From Piscinibacter sp943370595 (lineage in GTDB: Bacteria > Pseudomonadota > Gammaproteobacteria > Burkholderiales > Burkholderiaceae_C): a DNA stretch of 64,000 bases. The position numbers and the translations under genes were made by a program. Below, piece by piece: positions 38,895 to 46,982 of the stretch. Each line of letters opens with the position of its first letter. Within the stretch, counting starts at the first letter, position 1. Below the pieces are notes generated by a model that had not been told where the DNA came from, did no database searches, and was given only the letters and a program-made list of their open reading frames with translations. The stretch covers positions 1-64,000 of the forward strand of contig CALRRO020000007.1 of assembly GCA_943370595.1 (NCBI GenBank), read 5' to 3'.

Positions 38895-38985
38895 GGCGAC
38901 TGCGCCTTCGATCGCACGAGCCGGGTTTCGGCTCGCGACCTTGAGCTGTCGTTCTACGTCTGCTTTACGTGCTGAGTTTGGTGCG

Positions 38986-39361
38986 GCAAAGGCGCGTGCG
39001 GGCAGGCTGGCGCGCGCCTGCCGCAAGCCCTGCGCTGCTCAGCGCCGAACAGGCGCGCACCAGCCTGCCCGCACGCGCCTTTGCTGAACCGTGGCGGCAC
39101 GCCGGTGGAGAAGCACCAGTGGTGGACTTCGCGGCAGGCGCTGCTCGCTGGGGGCGATTTGGGCGGCGACGAGAAGCGCAGCGCCAGGGGGCAGCGCGTC
39201 AGCGCGCTTCGTAGACTGACTTGCCGCCGGCTGTCTGAACGGAGTGAGCGCAGCGAACGCAGTGAGTTGGGCGGCTGCCCCCTGGCGCGAGCATCGCAGT
39301 GCAGTCGGCCTGTAAGGCCGACCGGCGCCGCATGAGCCCCCAGCGGGCAGCGCCTGCCGCG
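38986..39361. repeat. Structured intergenic element with nested inverted repeats
   Basis: Arm 38986-39020 pairs with 39050-39084 (35 bp, one mismatch). Arm 39128-39154 pairs with 39335-39361 (27 bp, one mismatch). Inside the second hairpin, 39182-39195 pairs perfectly with 39274-39287 and GTCGGCCT pairs with AGGCCGAC at 39304-39322. The interval 38895-39506 holds no gene that I can support. It looks like a repeated, strongly folding element rather than a simple terminator. Confidence 0.8.
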
Positions 39362-39506
39362 ACGCTCAATGCAGGCGCGAAAGCAGACCCACGCGAACGG
39401 CAGCAAAGGGCCGGAGGCAGACAGACCGCTTCCATGCGGTTCGAGGCAAAGCGATGTGAGAAGGCAGCGCGGGCCGGTCGAAGCCGGCGTGCCGCTACAG
39501 TTGTGC

Positions 39507-39785
39507 ATGGCCAGAACCGCACTCGTCTCTGCCGTGGTTGGCGCTGCCGTCACCGCCGCGGCGTTCGTCTCGAACCCATCGCCGGAACAGCACCGCAGCA
39601 AGATCAAGGAGGCCATCGCCGAGCGCAGCCCGCTCGCCGGGGTCCTGGGCATCGGTGCGCTGACCGCCTTCACCTCGGCCTACCACCCGCTCGGCGTGGC
39701 CTCGTACACCACCGTCAACGAGCGTGTGGTCTCGATCGGCGCCCTGGGGCTGGTCTACGTGCGCCAACCTTCGACGGAGAAGTGA
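39507..39785 (+). CDS. Small exported or membrane-anchored protein of unknown function
   Basis: The 92-residue product has an N-terminal hydrophobic segment (residues 5-21), a charged EQHRSKIKEAIAERSPLAG stretch and a second moderately hydrophobic part. No family is recognised. It ends 5 bases before the epimerase gene, so the two are probably co-transcribed. Confidence 0.65.
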   Translation: MARTALVSAVVGAAVTAAAFVSNPSPEQHRSKIKEAIAERSPLAGVLGIGALTAFTSAYHPLGVASYTTVNERVVSIGALGLVYVRQPSTEK

Positions 39786-39790
39786 CGCTG

Positions 39791-40777
39791 ATGAGGATCC
39801 TCGTCACCGGCAGCGCAGGGCATCTTGGCGAGGCGCTGGTCCGGCAGCTGCGCCTGACATCTCACGAGGTCGTCGGCATCGACGTGCTGCCCAGCGCATT
39901 CACCGCACTGGTCGGGTCGATCTTCGATCGAGCGTTCGTGCGCCACTGCATGCACGGCGTCGACGCAGTGCTGCACGCCGCCACCCTGCACAAGCCGCAC
40001 GTGGCCACGCACAGCCGGCAGGATTTCATCGACACCAACATCACCGGCACGCTCAACCTGCTCGAGGAAGCCGCCGCCGCCGGGGTCGGCGCCTTCGTCT
40101 TCACCAGCACCACCAGCGCCTTCGGCGATGCGCTGACAGCGCCGGCCGATGCGCCTGCCACCTGGATCACCGAGGCGGTGGTGCCGCGCCCGAAGAACAT
40201 CTACGGCGCGACCAAGACCGCGGCGGAAGATCTCTGCCAGCTGTTCGCCCGCAACCACGGCCTGCCCTGCGTGGTGCTGCGCACCTCGCGCTTCTTCCCC
40301 GAGCAGGACGACGACCCGCAGGCCCGCGCCGCGCTGGGTGATGCCAACCTCAAGGCCAACGAATTCCTGCACCGCCGCGTCGACGTCGCCGACGTGGTCT
40401 CCGCGCATCTGCTGGCCCTGGAGATGGCGCCGCAGCTGCGCTTCGACAAGTTCATCATCAGCGCCACGACCCCCTTCACGCCCGACGATCTGCCCGCGCT
40501 GCGCCGCGATGCCGCGGCGGTCATCGCGCGCTGCGTGCCCGGCTTCGCGGCGGTGTACGCGGCGCGCGGCTGGGTGGCGCCGACGTCCATCGACCGTGTC
40601 TACGTGAACGAGCGTGCGCGCCGCGTGCTGGGCTGGGCGCCGGTGCACGACTTCGGCGGGCTCGTGCGCCAGCTCGAACGCGGAGAAGATCCACGCAGCG
40701 AGCTCGCGCGCGCCATCGGCGCCAAGGGCTACCACCGCGGTCGGCCGTTCTCGACCGACCCTGATCTCGTCGGCTAG
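39791..40777 (+). CDS. NAD(P)-dependent epimerase/dehydratase (extended SDR)
   Basis: The 328-residue product is an extended SDR. It has the GSAGHLG cofactor loop near residues 7-13, HAATLHKPHV near 63-72, DTNITGTLNLLEEA, the serine-rich FTSTTSAFGD active-site strand near 97-106, and YGATK (catalytic Tyr-Lys) near 138-142. A substrate domain with RVDVADVVSAHLLAL follows. It is likely to act on a nucleotide sugar or related compound; the substrate is not predictable. Confidence 0.93.
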   Translation: MRILVTGSAGHLGEALVRQLRLTSHEVVGIDVLPSAFTALVGSIFDRAFVRHCMHGVDAVLHAATLHKPHVATHSRQDFIDTNITGTLNLLEEAAAAGVGAFVFTSTTSAFGDALTAPADAPATWITEAVVPRPKNIYGATKTAAEDLCQLFARNHGLPCVVLRTSRFFPEQDDDPQARAALGDANLKANEFLHRRVDVADVVSAHLLALEMAPQLRFDKFIISATTPFTPDDLPALRRDAAAVIARCVPGFAAVYAARGWVAPTSIDRVYVNERARRVLGWAPVHDFGGLVRQLERGEDPRSELARAIGAKGYHRGRPFSTDPDLVG

Positions 40778-40825
40778 ACACACCCGCGGCCGCGCGCGGC
40801 CGCCAATCCCCACCAGAGGCAAACC

Positions 40826-41443
40826 TTGCATCCACTTCGAAGCGCCGTCCCGTTCGCATTCATCGCCGCGCTGGCCGCCTGCGCCGGCGGCCCCACACCG
40901 CCGGGCAGCGCGAAGCCCGCGCCCACTGCGGGCGGCAGCCCGGCCTACCTGTCGGCGCCCACCGGCTGCGCCGTGCTCGCCGGCGGCAGCATCGGCAGCC
41001 AGTTTTCCGACGGTCAGGTCACGGCCACCTGGGACAAGATCAACGCGGCGATCACCACCGAACTGCACGACCGCCTGATCGAGCAGCGCTACAAGGTGGT
41101 CAAGACGCTGGTGCCGACGGTGCGCAACGGCAAGGTCGAGGACCTGGTCATGGCCAGCCTGGCCGAGAACCGCTGCAACCGCCTGCTGCAGGTCTCGCAC
41201 CAGGTCAACGAGGACGCGTCGGGCCGCTACTTCCGCTTCGACGTGACGCTGCTGCGCGTGGTGCCCCAGCAAGACGCCGCGGCCACCGCCGGCAACCTCA
41301 CCGTGCGCACGATCGGCGAGTACCGGCGCGAGTACCGCTACGCGCGCACGCAGCAGAACCTCGACAACTTCTACACCGGCACCTTCGCGGAGACGGTGCT
41401 GGCCGACCTCGCGCGCAGCGGCACGCTGGCGCCGCTTCGCTAG
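40826..41443 (+). CDS. Lipoprotein of unknown family
   Basis: The 205-residue product starts at a TTG with CAGAGG upstream and has a lipobox LAAC near residues 16-19, then a Pro/Gly-rich linker and an alpha/beta domain (TWDKINAAITTELHDRLIEQRYKVVKTLV). The mature domain recalls periplasmic nucleoid- or secretion-associated lipoproteins, but I cannot name it. The stop is 13 bases before the next gene. Confidence 0.78.
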   Translation: MHPLRSAVPFAFIAALAACAGGPTPPGSAKPAPTAGGSPAYLSAPTGCAVLAGGSIGSQFSDGQVTATWDKINAAITTELHDRLIEQRYKVVKTLVPTVRNGKVEDLVMASLAENRCNRLLQVSHQVNEDASGRYFRFDVTLLRVVPQQDAAATAGNLTVRTIGEYRREYRYARTQQNLDNFYTGTFAETVLADLARSGTLAPLR

Positions 41444-41456
41444 CCGGAGCGGCACG

Positions 41457-41930
41457 GTGACCGACCACCCTCCGCCCGTGCACATCGGCCTGGAGTCGCC
41501 GGACCAGCCCGAGGTGCTGCGCCTGATCGACGAGCTCGACGCTTACCAGAAGCCGCTCTACCCGGCCGAGAGCCACCACGGCATCGACCTGGCCGCGCTG
41601 CTGCAGCCGCACGTGCTGTTCGCCGTGGCGCGCGACGGCACGGGCCGCGCCGTCGGCTGTGGCGCCATCGTGATCGAGGCCGGCCTGGGCGAGCTCAAGC
41701 GCATGTACACGCTGCCCGCGCACCGCGGCCAGGGCATCGCCCGCGCGCTGCTCGGCGTCCTCGAGGCGCAGGCCCGGGCCCGCGGCTGCACACGCTTCGC
41801 CCTCGAGACCGGCTGCCTGCAGCCCGAGGCGATCGCCCTCTACGCCCGCTGCGGCTACCGGCACTGCGGGCCGTTCGCCAGCTATGTGGAGGACCCGAAC
41901 AGCGTGTTCATGTGCAAGGACATGGCCTGA
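41457..41930 (+). CDS. GNAT-family acetyltransferase
   Basis: The 157-residue product has the GNAT core: VLFAVARDGTGRAVGCGAIVIE, the acetyl-CoA loop LKRMYTLPAHRGQGIARALLGVLEAQAR near residues 80-107, and CLQPEAIALYARCGY near 120-134. It resembles the subgroup around E. coli YnaD/ElaA-like small acetyltransferases. Substrate is unknown. It starts with GTG, spaced 13 bases from the lipoprotein gene. Confidence 0.92.
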   Translation: MTDHPPPVHIGLESPDQPEVLRLIDELDAYQKPLYPAESHHGIDLAALLQPHVLFAVARDGTGRAVGCGAIVIEAGLGELKRMYTLPAHRGQGIARALLGVLEAQARARGCTRFALETGCLQPEAIALYARCGYRHCGPFASYVEDPNSVFMCKDMA

Positions 41931-42040
41931 GCCCCGGGCCGCTGGGCTATGCTGCAGACAACACACCCTGAGCTCGAGTTCAACCGTAGTTCGCTACGCG
42001 CCATCCCGGCAGTTGCCCGCAGCAGGACTGAAAGACTCCC

Positions 42041-42328
42041 ATGTGGTTCCTCGTCCAGGTCGTCAAGGGCAGCAAGCACTTCGAGCCCGACTCGCAACTC
42101 GGCAACCGGGTGCTGATCTCCGACACCACCGACATGGTGATCTCGGGCCGCTCCATGGGCGCCGACAACTTCCGCTTCGAGGCCCGCAAGGGCAACGAGA
42201 GCTTCGTCGTGCAGGACTTCATCGGCGCGCAGCCACCGGGCATGCTCTCCGAACGCTTCACGGCGCTGGCCGAGAAGATGGGCGCACTGACCGTGGCCTC
42301 AGCGGTGCCCGCAGCGCGCAGCGCCTGA
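42041..42328 (+). CDS. Small protein of unknown function
   Basis: The 95-residue product starts MWFLVQVVKGSKHFEPDS and is otherwise polar, with a GRSMGADNFRFEARKG centre. No family, signal or membrane segment is recognised. The preceding 110 bases hold no gene. Confidence 0.65.
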   Translation: MWFLVQVVKGSKHFEPDSQLGNRVLISDTTDMVISGRSMGADNFRFEARKGNESFVVQDFIGAQPPGMLSERFTALAEKMGALTVASAVPAARSA

Positions 42329-42341
42329 CGGCGCGGCGGGC

Positions 42342-42536
42342 TCAGCGCTTCGCGGCGCGCTTCTTCGCGGGCTGCGTGGCCTCGGTGGGCCAGCCGTGGG
42401 CGGCAATGAGCACCGTACGGATCCTGTTCTTCGGGGTCTTCGCCGATGCATCGGCCTGGAGCGGTGCAGCCGGCTTGTTCGCTGCGAGCGGGTTCTTCGG
42501 CAGGGCGGGCGTGGCGATGGGCAAGTTCAGGTCCAA
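42342..42536 (-). CDS. Possible small lysine-rich protein
   Basis: A minus frame ending at 42342 reads PLQADASAKTPKNRIRTVLIAAHGWPTEATQPAKKRAAKR, a natural-looking basic tail. No good start exists: the best candidate is a TTG at 42536 without a Shine-Dalgarno, and the longer frame runs into the GNAT gene. It may be real but needs expression evidence. Confidence 0.35.
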   Translation of the reverse strand: MDLNLPIATPALPKNPLAANKPAAPLQADASAKTPKNRIRTVLIAAHGWPTEATQPAKKRAAKR

Positions 42537-42675
42537 GGTGCGGTGCAAAGGCGTCCGGAAGGCCGCGATTGTAGGGGTGCCATCACACGGGCCCGGCAGA
42601 GCGACTTGATGCGCCGCAGGATGCTCGTGCACACTGCGGCCCCGCCCGGACTCGCGCACCCGCAGCCGCCCTCTC

Positions 42676-43212
42676 ATGCGCATGAACACGCTGACCACCG
42701 GCACGCTGCGGCTGGAACCGCAGACCGCCGCCCATGCCGACGAGATGTTCGTCGTGCTCGGCGATCCGGCGATCTACGAGTACGAGAACGAACCGCCGCA
42801 GTCCCGGGCCGGCCTGCGCGAACGTTTCACCGAGCTGGAGTTGCGGCGCTCGCCCAACGGGCGCGAGCAGTGGCTCAACTGGGTGATCCGCCTGCCCGAC
42901 GCGCGCCTGGCCGGCTACCTGCAGGCGACGGTGCACCCCGACCGACGCGCCAGCATCGCCTACGAGCTGAACAGCGCGCATTGGGGCCGCGGGCTCGGCA
43001 GCCAGGCCGTCGAGGCGATGATCGGCGAGCTCGCCCGGCAGTACGGGGTTCGCCGCGTGACGGCGGTGCTCAAGCAGGTCAACCGGCGTTCGTTCAGGCT
43101 GCTGCAGCGCCTGGGCTTCACGCTGGCCAGCGGCGAGTTGCTCGCGCAGGCCGACATAGAGCGGGACGAGTTCTTCATGGTCCGTGACCTGCCCGAGGTA
43201 ACGCCGGGCTGA
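42676..43212 (+). CDS. GNAT-family acetyltransferase (RimJ/RimL type)
   Basis: The 178-residue product has TLTTGTLRLEPQTAAHADEMFVVLGDPAIYEYENEPP at the start, AYELNSAHWGRGLGSQAVEAMIGELA near residues 95-120 (acetyl-CoA loop), and VLKQVNRRSFRLLQRLGF near 135-152. Substrate is unknown. A second ATG two codons downstream is an equally possible start. Confidence 0.9.
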   Translation: MRMNTLTTGTLRLEPQTAAHADEMFVVLGDPAIYEYENEPPQSRAGLRERFTELELRRSPNGREQWLNWVIRLPDARLAGYLQATVHPDRRASIAYELNSAHWGRGLGSQAVEAMIGELARQYGVRRVTAVLKQVNRRSFRLLQRLGFTLASGELLAQADIERDEFFMVRDLPEVTPG

Positions 43213-43266
43213 CCACCCCGCCGGCCGCGCTAAGCTCGCGCCTCCGCCGTTGCCCGGAGTGCCCCC

Positions 43267-43518
43267 ATGGCCCAGCAAGAACTTCGCATCGTCCTGTCGT
43301 TCTCCCCCGAAGACCAGACCTGGTTGCGCGTCTCGTCGATCAGCGTGCCGCGCTTCTTCGACCAGCACGGCGTCGCCCCGGCCACCGGCGACGCCCTGCG
43401 CATCGGCGGCCGCCAGTTCATCGTGCAGGCCCGCATCTGGGAGCACGACGGCCTGCAGCCGACGCTGCGCCTGCTGCTCAGCAGCGGTCACGCCGAGAGC
43501 GACACGGTGTTCGGCTGA
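43267..43518 (+). CDS. Small protein of unknown function
   Basis: The 83-residue product is beta-rich: ELRIVLSFSPEDQTWLRVSSISVPRFFDQHG, then FIVQARIWEHDGLQPTLRLLL. It has no recognisable domain. It lies 32 bases before a VOC gene and may share a transcript with it. Confidence 0.7.
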   Translation: MAQQELRIVLSFSPEDQTWLRVSSISVPRFFDQHGVAPATGDALRIGGRQFIVQARIWEHDGLQPTLRLLLSSGHAESDTVFG

Positions 43519-43550
43519 GCCGTCGCGCCGCAACTTCCGCAGGCTGCACC

Positions 43551-43922
43551 ATGAACCTCAACACCGCCCGCATCTTCGTTCGCGACATCGCCCAGGCGCG
43601 CGCCTTCTATGGCGGCACGCTCGGGCTGCGCATCCGCGCCGGCAGTGTCGGCGACGGCTTCTGCGTGTTCGACGCCGGCAACTGCGAGCTGGTCGTCGAG
43701 ACAGTGGCGGCCGACGCGCCGGCGCAGGACCAGGCGCTGGTCGGCCGCTTCACTGGTCTGTCGTTCCTCGTGCCCAGCGTGCACGTGACACACCAGGACC
43801 TGGTCGGCAAGGGCGTGCGCTTCACCGGGGCGCCCGAGCGCCAGTTCTGGGGCGGCACGCTCGCCACCTTCAGCGACCCGGATGGCAACGAATTGCAGAT
43901 CGTTCACCGCGACCCGGCCTGA
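43551..43922 (+). CDS. VOC superfamily protein
   Basis: The 123-residue product is a glyoxalase-fold protein: TARIFVRDIAQARAFYGGTLGLRI, a central TGLSFLVPSVHVTHQDLVGKGVRF, and the closing FSDPDGNELQIVHRD with the metal glutamine/glutamate position. Substrate is unknown. It stands next to a YCII-domain gene, a pairing common in proteobacteria. Confidence 0.92.
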   Translation: MNLNTARIFVRDIAQARAFYGGTLGLRIRAGSVGDGFCVFDAGNCELVVETVAADAPAQDQALVGRFTGLSFLVPSVHVTHQDLVGKGVRFTGAPERQFWGGTLATFSDPDGNELQIVHRDPA

Positions 43923-43985
43923 GCACGCCGGATGGCTCGCGCACCTGTGCGCGGGAGGCTGCACGCACGACAAGGAGCTTCCACG

Positions 43986-44372
43986 ATGAACCCACCGAGC
44001 GAGTTCCTGCTGCTGTCCCGCGGCCAGTGGGATGCCGACAAACCCGCCGAGCAGATCCAGCAGGCGATCGACGACTTCTACGCCTGGTACGAACGGCGCG
44101 TGGCCGACGGCAGCTTCAAGCCGGGACGGCGCCTGGACACCGCCGGCAAGCGGGTCACGCGCGAGGGCATCGTCGACGGCCCGTTCAGCGAGGCCAAGGA
44201 GGTCATCGGCGGCTACTGGTTCATCGTTGCCGGCAGCCTGGCGGAGGCGGCTGCCATCGCCGCACAGAACCCCTGCCTGGCCTGCGGCCTGAGCTACGAG
44301 ATCCGCCCGATCGAGACGCGGCGCGCCAGCGCCTACGTGGCCAGCAACGAGACGCCCTGCAGCTCGAAATGA
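43986..44372 (+). CDS. YCII-related (DGPF-domain) protein
   Basis: The 128-residue product carries the YCII-related/DGPF pattern: EFLLLSRGQWDADKPAEQIQQAIDDFYAWYERR, TREGIVDGPFSEAKEVIGGYWFIVAGSLAEAAAIAAQNPCL and a terminal EIRPIE. These proteins adopt a dimeric ferredoxin-like fold and are often encoded next to ECF sigma factors, which is not the case here. CAAGGAG precedes the ATG. Confidence 0.93.
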   Translation: MNPPSEFLLLSRGQWDADKPAEQIQQAIDDFYAWYERRVADGSFKPGRRLDTAGKRVTREGIVDGPFSEAKEVIGGYWFIVAGSLAEAAAIAAQNPCLACGLSYEIRPIETRRASAYVASNETPCSSK

Positions 44373-44472
44373 AGCCCGCGTCGGCCGGCCGGCACGCGCA
44401 GCGCTTGCCAAGGCCGCCAAGCTGGGCGAAGCTCAGGCCCGGCACCCACCACAACAACCTCCAGGAGACCCG

Positions 44473-44817
44473 ATGAGAGCCCTCGCCAAGCTGGTTCCGC
44501 TGATGCTCGCCGCAGCCGCCTCGGCCGCCGCCCAGGCCGCCGATGTCAACGTGCTGACGGCCTGGTACGGCCAGTCCTGCGGGGCGGCGCACGGCAATGT
44601 CACCGCGCACGTCAAGTCGCGCTGCGACGGCCGCCCGACCTGCCAGTACGGCGTCGACGCCGGCGCGCTCGGTGACCCGGCGCCCGGCTGCCCGAAGAAC
44701 ATGGTGGTGGTGTTCGCCTGCACCAACCAGCCCAGCGTGCGGCTCAGCCAGATCGTCGGCGAGGCCAACGGCAAGACGCTGGTGCTGTCCTGCGTCGCGG
44801 GTCAGGCGCAGCAGTAG
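44473..44817 (+). CDS. Secreted cysteine-rich SUEL-lectin-like protein
   Basis: The 114-residue product has a signal peptide (residues 1-22). The mature domain has paired cysteines: SCGAAHGNVTAHVKSRCDGRPTCQYGVD, LGDPAPGCPKNMVVVFAC and a terminal LSC. This resembles galactose-binding (SUEL-type) lectin domains. It is probably periplasmic or secreted. CAGGAG precedes the ATG. Its stop overlaps the next gene's GTG by one base. Confidence 0.8.
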   Translation: MRALAKLVPLMLAAAASAAAQAADVNVLTAWYGQSCGAAHGNVTAHVKSRCDGRPTCQYGVDAGALGDPAPGCPKNMVVVFACTNQPSVRLSQIVGEANGKTLVLSCVAGQAQQ

Positions 44818-45245
44818 TGCGGGGGGTTTCTCTCTTCCTCGCGCTGTTCGCGGTCGCGGCCGGTCATGCCGGGGCGCAGACGATGTACCGCTGCGGCAAC
44901 ACCTACAGCCAGACGCCCTGCGCGCCCGATGCCGTGCCCAAGCGCAGCCTGTCGGACGCACCGGCCGAGAAGTCGGGCAGCGGCGCACAGGGCTACGAGC
45001 TGTGCGCGAGCCACGCTCCGACCTCGGTCGACACGCCGGAGCCGCAGAGCGCCCGCGTGCAGCAGGTCGGCCTGCGCCGGGCCGAGGTGATCCAGTACGC
45101 CGACAAGCCGGTGGCCGCGCACCGCTACGACCTCACGGTGGATGCGAAGACGGTGTACGGCGTCTACTCGGGCCCGCAGCCCTACTCCTGCTGGCTCAGC
45201 GAAGACCAGCGGCGGGTGCTGCAGTTCGCGCCACGGCGCCGCTGA
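44817..45245 (+). CDS. Secreted DUF4124-like protein
   Basis: The 142-residue product has a signal peptide (residues 1-20, ending AGAQ), then MYRCGNTYSQTPCAPDA, the start pattern of DUF4124-type periplasmic proteins, and a C-terminal domain with further cysteines. It starts with GTG within the stop of the lectin-like gene, so translation is probably coupled. Role is unknown. Confidence 0.78.
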   Translation: MRGVSLFLALFAVAAGHAGAQTMYRCGNTYSQTPCAPDAVPKRSLSDAPAEKSGSGAQGYELCASHAPTSVDTPEPQSARVQQVGLRRAEVIQYADKPVAAHRYDLTVDAKTVYGVYSGPQPYSCWLSEDQRRVLQFAPRRR

Positions 45246-45261
45246 ACGCGCCGACCGACGC

Positions 45262-45717
45262 ATGCCGGTGACAGCCGCTCGCACCCGCCCCCGTGCCGCC
45301 GCCGGGCGCGCCGCCGGCACCATGCTGGCTGTCGGCCTGCTCGGCGGCTGCACCACGGCGCCGGTCGAGGACGCGGCGCTGCACCGCGCGCTGCATGGCA
45401 CCTGGTGCAACTCGAACGACGGCGGCCGCAGTTGCTGGGCCTGGGACGAGTTCACCGCCGACGGACGCTTCAGCGCCTGCGGCCGCACCGACGACGACCC
45501 GCGACCCTTCGCCGGCAGCGGCCGCGTCACCGTCAGCGGCCAGCGCATGTGCTATGTGGTCGAGTCCGCCAGCGGCAGCTTCTGGCTGCAGCCCGGACAG
45601 CGCTACTGCACCGACATCGTCGCCATCGACGACGCCTCCCACCGGTATCGCGACATCGACAGCGGCGCGACCTTCACGCTGTACCGCCGCGACCGCGCCG
45701 AACGGCGCTGCCCCTGA
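45262..45717 (+). CDS. Lipoprotein of unknown family
   Basis: The 151-residue product has a basic N-region, a hydrophobic stretch and a lipobox LGGC near residues 27-30. The mature part is a lipocalin-like beta sequence: LHGTWCNSNDGGRSCWAWDEFTADGRFSACG, GRVTVSGQRMCYVV. Several cysteines suggest disulfides in the periplasm. No family name is secure. Confidence 0.75.
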   Translation: MPVTAARTRPRAAAGRAAGTMLAVGLLGGCTTAPVEDAALHRALHGTWCNSNDGGRSCWAWDEFTADGRFSACGRTDDDPRPFAGSGRVTVSGQRMCYVVESASGSFWLQPGQRYCTDIVAIDDASHRYRDIDSGATFTLYRRDRAERRCP

Positions 45718-45732
45718 ACGAGACAGCTGCCC

Positions 45733-46092
45733 ATGCCCGCCTTCATCGTCTTCGCTGGTGCGACGCCGGTCGGGTCGACCGCGCTGGAGCTCGGCGACCG
45801 TGCCGTCGGCGTGGCGGCCGGGCGCTTCGTGCCGGCGCCGGCCTACGCGGCGATCCAGGCCGAGGTGGTGGCGACGCAGCATGCCTCGCAGCTCGCGCTC
45901 GGCCTGCGCGTGACACGCGCCGATGGCCGCCTCGTGGCCGGCGACGGCAACGTGCAGATCGTGGACTACTCGGCCGAGCTCGGTGCCGATGCGCTCGAGG
46001 TTCACGTCATCGGCATCGAGGCGGACGAGTTCGACGACTGGCCGGCCACGCAGGCCACCGCCTTCGCCCCCACCCAAGTCCTGGACGACTGA
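45733..46092 (+). CDS. Small protein of unknown function
   Basis: The 119-residue product is beta-rich (FIVFAGATPVGSTALELGDRAVGVAAGRFVPAPAY, LALGLRVTRADGRLVAGDGNVQIVDYS). It has neither signal nor membrane segment, and I do not recognise it. It lies 15 bases after the lipoprotein gene and 23 before the DUF1330 gene, consistent with one transcript. Confidence 0.72.
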   Translation: MPAFIVFAGATPVGSTALELGDRAVGVAAGRFVPAPAYAAIQAEVVATQHASQLALGLRVTRADGRLVAGDGNVQIVDYSAELGADALEVHVIGIEADEFDDWPATQATAFAPTQVLDD

Positions 46093-46115
46093 ATCGTCCA
46101 CCCCCGGAGAAGCCC

Positions 46116-46421
46116 ATGCCCAAAGGCTACTGGATCGCCCGTGTCGACGTCACCGATCCCGAACAGTACAAGGCCTACGTGGCCGCCAATGCCCAGCCGC
46201 TGGCGGCCTACGGCGGCCGCTTCCTCGTGCGTGGCGGCGCGTTCGAGAACCCGGAGGGCAGCGCGCGCAGCCGCAACGTGGTGATCGAGTTCCCCTCGCA
46301 CCAGGCGGCGCTGGACTGCTGGAACTCGCCCGGCTACCAGGCCGCGGTCAAGCTGCGCAAGCCGGTGTCGACCGTCGACATGGTGATCGTCGAAGGCTAC
46401 GACGGCCCGCAGCCCGGCTGA
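46116..46421 (+). CDS. DUF1330 family protein
   Basis: The 101-residue product is a typical DUF1330 protein: GYWIARVDVTDPEQYKAYVAANAQPLAAYGGRFLVRGG, RNVVIEFPSHQAALDCWNSPGYQAAVKLR, then MVIVEGYDG. This is a dimeric ferredoxin-like fold of unknown function. CCCGGAGAAG precedes the ATG. Confidence 0.95.
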   Translation: MPKGYWIARVDVTDPEQYKAYVAANAQPLAAYGGRFLVRGGAFENPEGSARSRNVVIEFPSHQAALDCWNSPGYQAAVKLRKPVSTVDMVIVEGYDGPQPG

Positions 46422-46469
46422 ATGAAGGCCGGGTGAAGCGCGGCCCGCGGCCCGCCGCGGCGGAGTACC

Positions 46470-46943
46470 ATGCCCCGCATGAACGGGCCCGCTAACACCA
46501 GCCATGAGCGCATGGCCGACCGTGAGCTGGTCACCTCGCGGGTGATCGCGGCGCCGCGCGCGCGGGTGTGGCAGGCCTTCGCCGACCCGGCGCTGCTGGC
46601 ACGCTGGTGGGGGCCTGCCGGGTTCAGCAACAGCTTCGACACCTTCGAGCTGCGCACCGGCGGTTCATGGCACTTCGTGATGCACGGGCCCGACGGGGCG
46701 GACCACCCGAACCACTGTGTGTTCACCGAGGTGCTGGAGCAGCAGCGCATCGTCTTCGATCACCTCTCGGTGCCGCGCTTCGAGATGACGCTGACCTTCA
46801 CCGACCACGGCGATCGCACCGCGCTGGGCTGGCGGCAGCGCTTCGCGACGGCCGAGGACTGCCGCCGCCTCGCGCCGCTCGCGGTGCCGGCCAACGAGCA
46901 GAACCTCGATCGCCTGGCGGCGCTGCTGCACGCCACCGCCTGA
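46470..46943 (+). CDS. SRPBCC/AHSA1-family protein
   Basis: The 157-residue product is an AHSA1-like START-fold protein: ELVTSRVIAAPRARVWQAFADPALLARWWGPAGFSN near residues 19-54, ELRTGGSWHFVMHGPDG, HCVFTEVLEQQRIVFDH, then MTLTFTDHGDRTALGWRQRF. It has a hydrophobic ligand pocket of unknown ligand. An in-frame ATG at codon 15 is an alternative start. It is convergent with the ClpP-like gene. Confidence 0.93.
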   Translation: MPRMNGPANTSHERMADRELVTSRVIAAPRARVWQAFADPALLARWWGPAGFSNSFDTFELRTGGSWHFVMHGPDGADHPNHCVFTEVLEQQRIVFDHLSVPRFEMTLTFTDHGDRTALGWRQRFATAEDCRRLAPLAVPANEQNLDRLAALLHATA

Positions 46944-46982
46944 GCCCGCGCCGGGCCCGGGCCGGCCTCAGCGCAGGTCAGC

